Shown: piece after piece, positions 24,604 through 36,817 of the stretch | Position numbering within the stretch: the first letter of the stretch is position 1 | How the letters are laid out: each line of letters opens with the position of its first letter | Assembly: GCA_001600055.1 (NCBI GenBank) | Contig: BCIV01000001.1 | Coordinates: 124,001-188,000, forward strand | Direction of reading: 5' to 3' | Length of the DNA stretch: 64,000 nt | Source: Filobasidium wieringae | Lineage: Eukaryota; Basidiomycota; Tremellomycetes; Filobasidiales; Filobasidiaceae | Program-made: the position numbers and the translations under genes | The notes under the pieces: generated by a model | Databases searched by the model: none | The model's input: the letters and a program-made list of their open reading frames with translations, nothing else | Told to the model about the DNA's origin: nothing

Positions 24604-26183
24604 ATGTCTGTCCGGTGAGGAGAATCGCTATCAGCCATGCTACCAGAGAAACCTAAATCTCGTCATGTAGACACGCTTCGCACGCAGGATCCTGGTACAC
24701 CTCTAATGGTTAGTGGAAATTTCCCACTCAATTATGAGATTGTCTTGGGTACAACGAAGTTCGATACGACGTGCACTGAATTCACCCGTTGAACAGCCAA
24801 TAAATTGAAGGCTGAGTTGGCGAATAATCTCAGTAAGGTCGATGGGTTAGAGGCACTTGGAATCAAGCGAGAAGATGCAAGATGCAAGGCCCTAATTGGA
24901 CCGTAAGCGAGCAATTCTACACGTTGAAGCTCAACGATCTCTCGGCACTCATACTCGGTCCTTCCGTTCTGTCTGTTTTACCTCCAGGCATGCAGGGTTC
25001 TCATATTCTGGTCCCGCTGCTGCTCACGCTTACTCAACGATACCAGTCTCTCAAATGTCGGTCAAGGATGATATCTTATCACACGAAAGGAAATGAGCTA
25101 AAACTGACGGTTGATATGTGTCAGTGAAACCGTATTTCTACTTGGGCCATCACACCACTACTTCCTGGATCAGATCGCCTTGTCCACCTGCTCTTCGTAC
25201 GAAACTCCTCTAGGTTCCATATCTCTTGATACTGGCAGTACGTTTCTGCGATCCTCGCCAACCGTATGACATACAGGCTGACGTCTTTACGGTCAGTTAT
25301 CAAAAAGTTGCACAGGACTGGACTGTTCGAGCAGATGGAGAAGCCAGATGACGAAGAAGAGCATTCTCTAGAGATGCATCTTCCTTATCTTCGTCACGTT
25401 TTCGGATCCAAGTGAGTAACTCATGTTGCAATTTCGAACCTTCTTTTTTGACCAGACTTTTCTGTGCGTCCTAGAGAAATCACACTCGTTCCACTTCTTG
25501 TCGGTACCGTATCACAGGAAAAGATGGATGACTACGCTAAAGTATTCAAGCAATGGTGGGATGATCCCAAAACCTTCTGGGTGATCAGTTCTGACTTCTG
25601 TCACTGGTACGCAATCTTCTCCTGTCGTTCCATTCCCATCGAGTATCGAAACAATTACTTGTCGTCGTTTAGGGGAACGAGGTTTCATCATACCCCGTAC
25701 TACCCAAACCCGCCGCCTGTCAAAACGCCTGTCCCACCAGTCTTTACCTCGTCCACAGCGTCAGATTCTCAGAAAAACCACGAGTTACTCCAACTGGATA
25801 GAACCACTAAATCGAGCGATCTCCCTGTACCCATTTGGGAAAGTATCCAGGCCATGGACCATGAGGCTATTGACATTCTGAGGCATGGCGGCCAAGAGGG
25901 ATGTGGGAAGGAATTTAAGAAGTATTTGAGTAGGACTAGAGTGAGGGGTTCTTCTTCTAATGTTCCGCAGATGTCCGCTAATATCGTCTCGACGGATCGA
26001 TAGAATACTATCTGCGGAAGAAATCCTATCTCGCAACTGCTTGCCATACTTGAACTCGATCAGCAACAAACCCAGAGCAAGGTGGAGGTGGTTTTCGTCA
26101 GATACGAGCAGAGCAGCCAGGTTGAGACTCTTAAGGACAGTAGCGTCAGCTATGTCAGCGGAGTGATACTCCGTCAAGCTTAA
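24604..26183 (+). CDS. MEMO1: MEMO1 family protein
   Basis: About nine exons. The first coding exon is only 11 nt and splices to give MSVRHASHAGSWYTSN, the family's N-terminal signature. Later signatures: IGPHAGFSYSGPAAAHAY, LLGPSHHYFLDQIAL, EEEHSLEMHLPYL, SSDFCHW and ENTICGRNPI-like NTICGRNPI. The family's metal/active-site-like His residues (in HAG and GPSHH) and the late Cys (NTIC) are present. MEMO proteins resemble class III extradiol dioxygenases; vertebrate MEMO1 affects cell motility and copper/redox handling. A Pro/Thr/Ser-rich insert of about 40 residues follows CHW. The usual His of GRHP is Asn here. Ends at 26181-26183. Confidence 0.92.
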
Positions 26184-26271
26184 ATTATCAAGGAAAAGAG
26201 GATGTATGTCATTCCGTATGTTGTACAGTATTGTATCTTATACAGCTCCATACCCGAGACGACTGGTCTTT

Positions 26272-26862
26272 CTACTTCGATTCATGATCAATCACCCAAT
26301 TTACCACTCGGCCCATCTCTTCCCATTGCTGATTCCGTAATTCTTCTTCGATCTTGTTCCAGTCGCTTGATGAAGGGGAAGTAGAGGCGTGTTTTTCGCA
26401 TGCGTTCACGAATTGCTTGCATGGTTTTGTTAGGGGGAACAGAGGATGATTGATTCGGGACCACCACCTGTTAGAAAAGGTTGATTGGCCCAATCCATTT
26501 CTTCCTATTGCAATCTAATGTAAATGCTCACCAATTCGAATTCCAGTAATCCCCTGTTCCTCATGATCGATCAGCTAAGCAGATAAGCAGTAGACCCGAT
26601 CTTTCCTGGAGCATCACTCACCTTCTCGTCTGTGGAGGATCGCGTGTAATACATCAGCAGTGTTATGTCCCTGCATTTTCTCCACTATGTCATGACAACC
26701 CGATATATCGTCATTGGCTAGATTCAGAGCTGCTTTGACGAGAGGCGGAGAAGAGAGCGAGGCGATCGTTTTCTTTATTGATAACGATGATGGAGCAGAA
26801 GGAACGAGGACAGGGGGGGAGCGAGATAGAAGAGTCTGGGTGACGGATTGTACGTTGCTCAT
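26272..26862 (-). CDS. Small conserved fungal protein of unknown function
   Basis: Three exons give about 150 residues. The helical core NLANDDISGCHDIVEKMQ, then HAILHRREGDYWNSNWWW, then INHPLFP resembles a fungal family with an (A/H)RREGDxWNxxYW signature. The middle exon is very short (GGGATTACTGGAATTCGAATTG, about 22 nt). The rest is Ser/Pro-rich at the start and a helical Glu/Gln-rich tail. No enzyme activity is suggested by the sequence. It converges with the MEMO gene, 88 bp apart. Confidence 0.75.
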
Positions 26863-27771
26863 TTCTGTTCTACTGAGGTGATATACACGGTGCGCAGTGG
26901 ATGCCCGTCGTTCGATTAAGCAGATGAGGACTGATTAACTGATTGCTCTAGTAGCTAGTAGTGTACCGAGTATAGAGATCGATTCGTCATCAATAATAGA
27001 TGCGGACATCAGCAGCCAAGTTGAACAAGATCATGTCCGCTGGGCCGAGGCACTATCTCATATCACGATCTAGTGGCCATTGGCGCAAGTAGTGTCAGTG
27101 GCCAGTAGATCGCTTGCGAATGTGTCAGGAAAGTGATTGTATCAAGTGACTAGTGGCTGGTCGTCAGCGAGCCGGCGCAATCGATCCTCCAGAAGCTCTT
27201 GCAGCGATTTCGACTGTGAAAGAGATCTTACGTCGGTTTTCCCTTTTGGGTAATTGGGTAGTCAAAATCTTTCGTGGATTCCGATTGATCATTGGGTTTT
27301 ATTTCAGCCACATTATCAGTACACCTCGACCGGATTGCTGCTTCGAGTTGCCGGTAGCCACATGTACTGCTGTATCAAACATGTTCGATGAAGTATTTAC
27401 GATGTACTTGAGTTATCGCTTCGAGGATATAATTCGCTGAATCACCCCTTTTTTCTGGAGAATTATATCGTCTTTTGCTTGAATTTCTCGCGTGGCGTTT
27501 TCAGGTTTTCGCGAAAAGCTCATCTCGTTTCAATTGAGTCCCGAATCAGAAGGACTTGTTTGTTTGCTCATAGTCATTTGGATTACACCTGCCTTGGCTA
27601 TAGATACTACAGCAATCCATTAGACTTAGCTGTCTCCTGCTCGTCTCAGCCTTCTCTCGATCTTCGATCCGGGGGGGAAGAAACCGAGAGAGAAGAGAGT
27701 TCACCCGACCTGAAAGGAATTAGAAGAAACAAACAAGACCGAGGCTTATATGACCTCGATCTCGGTTGGTT
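26863..27771. other. Intergenic, divergent promoter region
   Basis: About 900 bp between divergent genes. A 95-codon frame at 27153 has no support. It probably contains a long leader for the forkhead gene. Confidence 0.4.
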
Positions 27772-30700
27772 ATGATGAATCCTCCGCCAGATGAATCGAG
27801 GCGTGCTGGACTAGTAGATCAGGAAGATTCACACGATGGCGCAGCGGATCCGGAGTGGGCGAGAGTGAAGCAAGAAGATACGGATGATGTGGGGTATGGA
27901 ATGCGGGAGATTGAGATACATCCTCAAAATCGAACGGAAGCCGAGGAAAAGATGGTCAAGACGGAGCCCTCAGCTGGACAAGAATCTGGTGCTGCTCCAA
28001 TAATCGGATCGACTTCGCTTGCTCCTTCTCTAGATGCGATATCATCAATCTCTACCGATCAACCAATCCAACCGCCCTTGCCTTCAGCTTCTACCCCTCT
28101 TACTCCTCAACCTACAAATGCGCCAAACAGAACCTCGCCGAATCCTCCTCTTCCTATAGACCTCCGCCTGACAGAACCAATCGATGCTTTCTACAAATTG
28201 CAATTCCCTGATCCTTTACCTTCCTCGTCGACCTTACCTTCAACGGCCCACGTTAAAGGCGAACCTGGTGAGGAAGGGTTCAGTTATTACTTGCAAACGC
28301 TTGACGTGACCATTGGAAGAAGAGTTTCTCGAAGAGTCAAGAAGGAAGCCGTTTCCCCTGTCGCTGATCATATGCAAGAGGGAGAGATGGCCACGACTCC
28401 TGCACAGGAGGTGGCTTTGCCTGTAGGAGAGGAAGGAGAACATGAGAGACAGGTGGATGTGGATTTAGGAGCCCTTAAGAGTGTCAGTCGATTACACGCC
28501 AGGATTGGGTACGTCATCTCCGAAAGTTAGGTCAGTAGTAATCTTAATTTCTGACGGCATGTCCCTCACAAATCAGGTATTCATACACTCTCGCTCAATT
28601 TTACCTTGAGGTATTGGGCAGGAATGGAGCCTGGGTGGATGATGTGTTTGCGATGAGAGGAACTAGAATCGCTTTAGGCCCCTTGTGAGTAAAAGAGCTG
28701 ATCAGCGCATAAGCTCAATCACTGATTGGATTCTGCATTATGCATCCAGTACGAAAATACAAATCTCGACAAGGACCTTTCACTTCATTCTTCCACCTCA
28801 ATCTGTAGCCACTTACCCTATCCCGGCGACCGCCATGCATTCCGCTTTTCCCAACGGATCTCGAACTAGCGCTTCCCCTTCTATATCACACTCATTACCT
28901 TTTAATCCTCCCGGGCCCCGTTCTCAATCTCATCAAACTCCTACGAAGGAAAGGGAAAAGGACCTGAATGACCTTTTCAGTATGCCTGCCTCCTTCAATG
29001 CCTTCTCTCTCGATGCGGGTCCTTCCGGCTCTGGCGGACATTCACTCGGATTGGGAGGAAAGAAGGGGTTAATAATGAAACAATGGGAGGAAGAGCGGAG
29101 AGGACTATTTGGGATGGAGAGAGATGGTTCCAACGGATGGAGACTGGGCAAAAGGAGAAGGAGACGGCGAGAGGCGATAGAGGCTGAAAAAGACCCAGCT
29201 GTCAAAGCTATCCTGATAGCGGAGGAGGAGAGACGGATCAGAAGGAGAAAGGGGCGGAGAGAGCACCGCCATGCATCCGCTACAAGAGGGGTTGGCCACG
29301 ACCTCAGCGAGGAGGAGGATGAGAGGGGTGATGAAGAACGACGGCTAGTCAGAAGAGCCATGGGAGAACGGTTTGAGGACGATGATGCCTGGTCTTCAGC
29401 TTGGTCCTCATCTGAGAGGTCTTGGTCGCATTGTAGCTCTTGTAGCGGGAGCTACAATGACGATGATTGGTCATCGTTTTCTGAAGACGATGAAGAGGCC
29501 ATGAAGCGGGAATTGCTAAGGGTGGCTGGAGCAGGAATGAGCAGTGAACTTAGCGAGGAGGATGAAGACGACAGTTACGATGACAGCTTCAGCGAAGGAA
29601 GCAGTCAGGAGGAAGCTCTGGCTGATAAAATGGAGGTCGAAGATAGTGGTAGCAGCGAAATTATCGCCGCGAGTGACGAAGAGGATGTCAAGGAAGTCAT
29701 GCAGATTGAACCTGCTTTGCAGCCGCAACCTGTCGTAGTACCAACACCTCCGCCTCGCCCTCCATCTCCTCCTGAGATGGCTATGCCCGCTCGACCGATT
29801 GTGCCAGTCATCGCACCTGCTCCCACGCCTTTATCGATCATCACACCTACCCCCGTTCTTAACCATCCGCCTCCACCGGTACCCAAGAAGAAACCAGCCA
29901 CTTCTGCTGCAGGAGCCAAAGCGGCTTCTGGGGTAGCGGTTAAGAAAGCCCCTCCGGGTGAGCTTACCCCAGCTCAAGAGGAAGCGAAAGCCAGGAAGAG
30001 GGCCGCCGATGCAGAAAGAAAGCGGGTGGCGGCAGCTGCCAAAAGGGAAAGAGAAAGGTTGGCTGCTGCTCAAGCAGCTGACTTAATGCCTACCGTACAA
30101 GCTGGAATGACAGTCGGTTCGGCAGCAAAACCTATGAAGCAACCAAAGACAGAGGAACTTTCCAGAAATACTGGTTCTTCCATAACCCCTATCAAGACGG
30201 TCCTACAATCCGGAATCGTTAATGGATTATCAAACGCTTCAACTCTAGCTCAGAATGGGCCTTCAAATCTCGTTGCTCGACCTCCATCTATCATTCCTGC
30301 AACTGCGCCCCCTCAGACACTGCAAACCCAACCGTTCAAGCCACCTTCACCTACATTAGCACAATCTGTCAGATCGCCTCAGCTACCATCCGCTAATTCT
30401 CAGCCGCCTTCTCATGCTCATGCTGGGACGAGACCACCTCTGGGTACTCCGCCTTTAAATCCAAACGGTCAGCCATTAGATCTTTCTATTTTGCCTAACC
30501 AGCATCATTCTGTATCTGTACCGATACCTCCTCTTAATAAAGGTCCACGACCGCCTCCAGGACCGATATTAGGAATAGATGGGTTGCCGTTCATCGGACC
30601 GGAGCCGCTCAAGCCGGATTTGACATATGCGACGATCATATATCGTGCTCTGGCTAGTATCCCGAGGGGAAGAGGCACACTCGGACAAGTTTGTGATTGG

Positions 30701-32932
30701 GTCGCAGGTGAATGGGAATGGTTTAGATTGAACCCGGAAGCTGGTTGGCAGGTAAGCCGGATCGAAGCCTCTGTATGAACACTGCTCAACCTGATATCCT
30801 GCTTCCAGAACTCAATAAGACACAATTTGTCGCTAAACAAGGCTTTCTTGAAAGTTCCACGGATCGAATCAGATGACCCAGAATCGAAAGGCTCAGTCTG
30901 GATCCTAGATCCTGTGCATGCACCGGAATTTGCTGAGAAGGAGAGGAAAGCGCAGGAGTTGAAGGATGCCAAAGCGAAACGAGACGCCGAAAAAATCGTG
31001 ATCCCGGAAAAGCCTATAGCCGTTGCGCCCATTCCCAAGCCTCGAGAGGTCAAGCCGAAGAAGCTACCAACACCTCTTACGGAAAAACCACCAATCTTGC
31101 CATCAACCAACCTGGCTCCAAGTGCTACTCCAACCAGTTCACCTCGTCCGACCCCGGCTGTTATACCAAGACCTGTCATCGGTCAGCTCGGTGGTTCTGC
31201 GCCTGCAGTAAGACCTGTAGCTCAGTCTGTGTCTGGCTTTGTAAATGGTACTGCCCGACCCGGTCCGTCTGCGGGCTTGGCTATACGCCCTCCCTTACCT
31301 GGGCAAGCCTTGCCGACTGGATCCGCTGTCGGGGTTCGCCCTCCGTTACAAGCGAGTGTACCCAAAGCGATTCCTCTTGGTATGAGGCCTATGCCTGGTA
31401 CTCCTGGCGTTGTTAGGCCTACCGGATCTACCCAGGTAGTCAGGCCTGGTCTGGTACGGCCTCCAACCATCGCGCATTCCGGTACATCCCGTCCTAATGT
31501 TGCGCCAGGTGGATCGGGTGCCCTGATCAGACCGTCTGTCGTTTCTGTGAGACCCGGCTCCGCAATTCCGACTAGACCTTCGACTGCCAACCAGGTCGTA
31601 GTCAACTCGGTCAAGGGAAAGGCCCCAGTTGCTGTTAGACCTGCAGCAGTCTCTGCCACAAAGGCTACTCCCGCCGTCCGGCCTCTTGCTACTTCAGCAG
31701 TAAGACCCCCTATTGCTTCTGGGAACAAAGTAGGAGGGCCAGTTTCAACGGGATCCGCTAAGCCCGGCGATCCAGCTCTGGGGACACTGAATATTACCTC
31801 TAATAAGCAATTTCCTATCGTGGTCAAGCCGATACCACCTCATCTTCGGAATACCGCACCGAGTAACCATTCCCACATCCTTGATGGGCCGCCCTTAGTA
31901 GTAGATGAGGGTACTATCATCTTGAACCCTTCGATATTCTCGCACCTAACGCCAGATCAGCTTAAGCACTTGCAATCACTTGGCGCTCAGCAGACTTTGC
32001 AGATCCTGAAGGCGTATATCGTACAGCACGTACGAGAAAAGCTGAGACAGCAGAATGCCCATGGGACTAAAACTGGTGTGTCGACGAGTAATCCCAAGAT
32101 AGGAAGCACTCCCGCCAAGCCTACTATGCCAACTGCCACGGGGGCACAATCAGGAAACGCCTCGAGTAAGAAGAATCCTCCCGTCGCTCCCGCCTCAAAA
32201 CCTGCAAACAAAGCTGCGGCACCAGCTAAGCCAACGATCGCAAAAGCGATGCCAGCGAGTAAGGCAAGCCTTCCTGCAAATATCGCCAACAATCCTGCGA
32301 TAGCCGCATTGCTCTCGTCCGCTCAGCAGTTAGCCGCGAAATCTGGATCAAGTCCAGCGACGAAATCTGGATCTCCTGCACCTCAACCGCCTGCTGAAAC
32401 GGTAAGGGTGATTGCGCAATTAGCCGCTACTGCCGGTAACCCCAGCAGCGCCTCGACCCCGCTTTCTCCCAACGCTGTTGCTTTATTGCAGTATCTGCGT
32501 CAAGTCGGTGCTGGAGCGAATATGACAACAGCCGCGCATATTCTGGCAACTGGTGTGATCCCCGCAGGTGCTATCCCTTCCAAAGGATCTTCTCCGGCTC
32601 CGACCGCTGCCAGGCCTGCAGGCCTACCTGCCACGTCAAAGGTTTCAACAGCTGTAACTCATCCAGCAAGTAATAAACCGCTTCCGACTCCGTCCGTTAC
32701 GGCCCAAAAGCCGGCGTCTCCTATCCCTAGCACCAATCCTAGCCCAGCAACTCTCACTCCCCATGCCCTCCTGGCGGCTTTGAACGGTGTTTCCCGATCT
32801 GATGCTCCTTCAGTACTATCACCCGGAATCCTTGATAACGGCGCACCTCCACCTTCGTTGTTAGGTAAACGATCGTTAGAATCGAAACCCCCTTCTCCTG
32901 CACCGAACGATCCTAAGCGGCAAAAGGTGTAA
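27772..32932 (+). CDS. FHL1: FHA and forkhead regulator, Fhl1 type
   Basis: Four exons (27772-28508, 28577-28685, 28750-30751, 30809-32932 approximately) encode about 1,650 residues. After an acidic, Pro-rich start, an FHA domain spans roughly residues 165-300 ([14 protein letters not shown], then [10 protein letters not shown], then [12 protein letters not shown]), with an insert of about 55 residues. A long charged region with Arg-rich and Glu/Asp/Ser runs follows. The forkhead domain lies near residues 920-1000: [15 protein letters not shown], then [11 protein letters not shown], then [18 protein letters not shown]. The last 600 residues are Pro/Ala/Val-rich repeats such as AVRP. The FHA-then-forkhead order is that of yeast Fhl1, which controls ribosomal protein genes with its FHA-bound partner Ifh1. 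The target set here is inference. Confidence 0.9.
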
Positions 32933-33535
32933 CTCGGGACGACATCCGCTTTTTGGATAGGATCTTTCCCTAATGTCTTTCTTCGTATTCGCTGTCGAGA
33001 TAATACTTTGTATTCAGTTAATCGGTTCGTTGTACCAGTGAAGCATTTATCAATAGTTACATCGCCTTATCAATAAGTACGAATGTTGGAGTGTTCTCAG
33101 AGACGGCAGTTAAGATTACTGTAACCTGAGGCTCGAAGGAGCCGCAGTGAAAGCCCCTTCGGTACAACCATGAGCGGTCTTGGCTACGAACAGTATGTCG
33201 GCAGTTGTGCATGAGGTATGGGTGACTTGCAGGACATACGACCTCCATTACCTTACGTCGGGGCATTTCATAATCTCCATCCTTTAATGACGGGGCAGCA
33301 ATTCAGAGGAGGCCAGATATTATGAATAAGGCCTAAAATGATTTACTCGTACAACAGAATCGGTGAATGCATCGATCGCAGCATGGTCGACGCCAACTCC
33401 GCTCTCTCCATGGCGCGGACCGTTCCTGATTCTGGTCCGCTGGAGATGAAGGCGCCACGAAGCTATGGATTGCGTGGATGGTTCAGTTTCAACGGGCTTA
33501 GAGTAAACCTTCCGATGGTCGCAGTCACAGTCAGC
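32933..33535. other. Intergenic, convergent 3' ends
   Basis: About 600 bp between the forkhead gene and the minus-strand basic-motif gene. No coding signal was seen. Confidence 0.4.
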
Positions 33536-34027
33536 TCACTCAGCATCTGCTAGGGGTTCCAACTTGACCACAAATCCGAAGAATTTGATTGCAAAGATAG
33601 GCTTGGTTTCGATAGAGGGATTCTCCGCTGATTCAGCAGAAATTCTGGCTTTGCCATCCCCGACTTCGGATCTTACGATCGATTCTTGAGCCAGTGATTG
33701 TTTCGACTCCAATAGAGCTCGTCTGAAAGTCTTAGCCCTCAACCTTCGGGCTCTTTGAACTCTGTTGTTTGAAGCCCTGCGAACTTCTGGATCGCGAACA
33801 CCTGGCTTGCGGATGCCTTCGGCGTTATCATCATCTGCTCCTTTCCCTCCTTCGATCTTCGAATGCTGAGTAGCCTCTTGGATTGGTGAATCAGCTAGAG
33901 CTGCTTTGGCGGCTTTGTACCTTAACTTTCGGGCTTTTCGACGTCTGTTGTTTGCAGCCCTGCGAACTTCTGGATCGCGACCGGTTTCGGCCTTGTCGTT
34001 CGCTGATTGATTCCCTTCTGTCGACAT
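33536..34027 (-). CDS. Basic-motif family protein A, two motif copies
   Basis: Single exon of 163 codons from the ATG at 34027 (MSTEGNQSANDKAE). The frame is open further upstream to 34237, but this start gives the layout seen in its paralogue at 36818. It carries two copies of one motif: DPEVRRAANNRRRKARKLR and DPEVRRASNNRVQRARRLR, each followed by a helix-prone Ala/Lys stretch. The C-terminal part (GDGKARISAESAENP, then FAIKFFGFVVKLEP) parallels GNGKIRVRAEGEGEGP in the paralogue. The motif is strongly basic and could bind nucleic acid or act as a nuclear signal. I know no named family with it. Confidence 0.7.
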   Translation of the reverse strand: MSTEGNQSANDKAETGRDPEVRRAANNRRRKARKLRYKAAKAALADSPIQEATQHSKIEGGKGADDDNAEGIRKPGVRDPEVRRASNNRVQRARRLRAKTFRRALLESKQSLAQESIVRSEVGDGKARISAESAENPSIETKPIFAIKFFGFVVKLEPLADAE

Positions 34028-36144
34028 TGGTTTGACGAGGAAGGTTGTAATGGTATTGACTAGAGAGTTGTACAGGTTTGTGAGGTCAGTCGATCTGCGA
34101 CTGCTGTATTGCTTGACAGGAAGAGACAGTGAGAGAGTGATTGTGTGATTGATCGTCGTATTACCTACTCTTAGCTTTAACTGTCGCAGGTATTGCAGGG
34201 CGTTGGCTTCTATCCAGTTAGCAGCGAAGTTATGCAATAGCTACAGCTGATCGGAGTCTATGTCTATCGTTGCCTTTGGGTAGACCATCGATATAAGTCA
34301 GATTTTTCAGTGGTCTGACCGAAAGTCAGATCAGTGATCAGTGATGAGAGTATGAGCGAGTGGGCGAGCGGAATGCATATTGCGCGCTACCATTATCGTC
34401 TCAGTTGAGCCACTGACCATCGACATGTTAGCAGCAGTCTCCCATCTTACCAATATTAGAGCATTCGCTTGCTGCATATCTATACATATAGGAGATAGGA
34501 GGTACGTGACCCAGCAAAATCTCATTCATCCATCTCGTCCACCCGTGCTCTGATTCCGACGACCGCGAAACCAATACTAGCAATACATCTCTCTGAAGTG
34601 CACCAAAGGGATCCTTATCGTTGTCCGTCCTCGAACAGTATTCAGTTCAATTACTTCCCTAATGGAGAGCTCAGGAAACGTCGGCAACAGAAGATTTGTC
34701 GAATCGGATATCAGTTGGTTATTCGACTGACCTTTCGGATTATTGACCTTGTCTTCAGGAGACGGCTGGAGGAGCGAAAAGGGGTGTTCGACGAGAGGGT
34801 CTCGGCTCTTTCATTACCAACCAAGCCGTAATATCAGGAAAGTATAGAATCACGAGATATGATGTAACGGGAGTACTGCACAATCAGAATGATACGTATT
34901 TTGGAGCACGGCTGAGTTATGCGAAGACAGGCGGGTGGCTATGTGACGAAGATTCAGCCAGCGATCCGCTCTCAGTAATGACCAAGGCTCGAATCTGGTT
35001 AGTTGCGGACAGTGATAATCTGTGTATTCCATGTTTGGAGACTTCTTGAGGCTAAGAGATCTGGTCCACGGCTTTGAAAGGACAACCCGGCTGTCCGAAA
35101 AAGGTACCCATAGACCTTGAATTTCTCAGAGACTACCGTCTCTGACATACAGTTATGATCGGTGTCATGACATGGGATCCGGATCCCTTGCTTTGGTTTC
35201 CTGGGCACGAGGATACATACCCCTTGCATCTTGATCATGTTGTCTAAGATGCAATATCTAGGTTAACTACCATGCTGACATCCTTCGCGCTTCGGTACCA
35301 TCAGTTCGTTGCGCGGTGGAGTACGTTGATTGTACGATTAAGCTTTACACAGACAGCCATGCAGCCACAGCGAGTGTCGAGATTCAGATATGTATGAAAG
35401 ACAAAAAGGGTGATCGACAGCTCTCACCTGTCGATCCCGAGATGAACCCGGTGGAAAATTTGGGGGGTACAGGGCCAGTAGTAAACGCGTCGTCTTGCTT
35501 GGAGCCGAGTCCGCGATCTTATAGGGAGCCTACCGTCGGTAGTTCGCCTGAAAAGACCATAGGGCTCATCTCGTGGGCAATAACAAGCGCGTTCACGCCT
35601 GGTATCGAACCCGAGGGTATCGGTTTGATCAACTAGTCTCTCAACCAGTCGCTCAAACCAATGCACCAAGGGCTCGCCTGTGCAAGATCAGTCACGTCAG
35701 TTGTTATGAATCCTCTGAAGCTCATGTCTCGAACCCAGTTCGACGGCTCAGGTGAGCATCGAATATATTTCGGTGACATCATCACTCTGTTTTGCCCTGA
35801 GCAATTTACAACTCGCCGACAAGCCTGATTAGACATATCGCGTGCTAATGCGGAATTTCCATGACAAGTGAACCAAGAACTATCACTGATGATGTAATCG
35901 ATATGGTAATGCTACCGATCGTCAATTGTCAAAGGGTATTCGAATATTAGGTAAATCGTGAGGCTCGTTTTCTACGATACATTATCATCAGGACCAGGAA
36001 GGAAGAATAGAATGCTCTTCCGGCCTTTGTCGCAGGCCATGACAGCCGGAAGACAATTGACGAGAAAGCAGCAACAAGCCACAAGGTCTGTGTATACGAG
36101 AAGCCCAAGAAGTCCTACGATCGTAGCACTGAATGGTGTCGACG
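34028..36144. other. Gene-poor gap between divergent paralogues
   Basis: More than 2 kb without a supportable gene. Several frames of 60-105 codons overlap on both strands with no family resemblance. Confidence 0.4.
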
Positions 36145-36258
36145 TCTCAATTTGGACCGGGTGACCAACTTGTCCGATCGCTTCCGGTCGCTGGAATCGA
36201 CCCGACGGATCAAAAAACGTTGATCCGATCAACAGAACGCGTCCTTTACCCCTATTTC
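36145..36258 (+). repeat. Dispersed palindromic repeat, copy 2
   Basis: Similar to 17478-17578. It contains CCGACGGATCA (imperfect copy of the first palindrome, near 36202-36212) and TGATCCGATCA (36221-36231), then AACGCGTC and TTTACCCCTATTTC. It lies about 560 bp before the ATG of the gene at 36818. Confidence 0.65.
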
Positions 36259-36688
36259 GCCGGCCCTGGATCTGCATTCCTCGCTATGTGATTTCCCGTC
36301 GCCGAAACCAGCATCCTTTGGTTTTCCAGATACCGCCTTTATCTCTTGCAGAAAGACTTGAAGTCGCAGGATTGTAAGCAAATTCTTATTATCAGATGAA
36401 ATTTGGGTTGCTTTCAGTCGGCACGTACCATGTCGTAAACACGCAAACAGAAATGCTGAATGCTACTCAGCTTCATGGCGGCAGCTTCGTAAAATGCCAC
36501 TGAGACTATCGAATGGTAAATGATCATGCATTCTGGTCGGCGGTAGCCAATCAGGTTCTTCAGTATGACGTACATCCTATCCTGTTCTTTACCGACCATT
36601 TCGCATAGCGCGGAATCATATACACCCGCTCATCCCCTCATCAACGATCAAAAGCCACGACTGTCTCGACTGGGATATCTTCACCCTT
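36259..36688. promoter_or_regulatory. Upstream region of the basic-motif gene B
   Basis: No coding signal. By position it holds the promoter of the gene at 36818. No TATA element was identified with confidence. Confidence 0.35.
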
Positions 36689-36808
36689 CAGCCTTCCTTT
36701 CAAACTATCCCAGCCTTCCTTTCAAATTATCCCAGCCTTCTTTTCAAACTATCCCAGCCTTCCTTTCAAACCTTTGTTCTCCAGCCTTCCTTTCAAACTT
36801 TTGTCCTC
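36689..36808 (+). repeat. Five tandem units directly upstream of a start codon
   Basis: Units begin CAGCCTTCCTTTCAAACT. The first three are 22 bp (starts 36689, 36711, 36733) and the last two are 27 bp (36755, 36782). The array ends 9 bp before the ATG at 36818, so it forms the 5' leader or core promoter of that gene. It is pyrimidine-rich on the coding strand, as fungal leaders often are. Confidence 0.85.
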
Positions 36809-36817
36809 TATCCCCAA

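Noticed and set aside
30505..31179. 224-codon minus-strand frame opposite the forkhead exon
   Set aside because: Shadow of a GC-skewed Pro/Ala-rich coding exon; no domain.
35550..35640. tRNA-like GGTTCGATACC on the minus strand
   Set aside because: The flanking T-stem does not pair and no acceptor stem or anticodon arm could be drawn.
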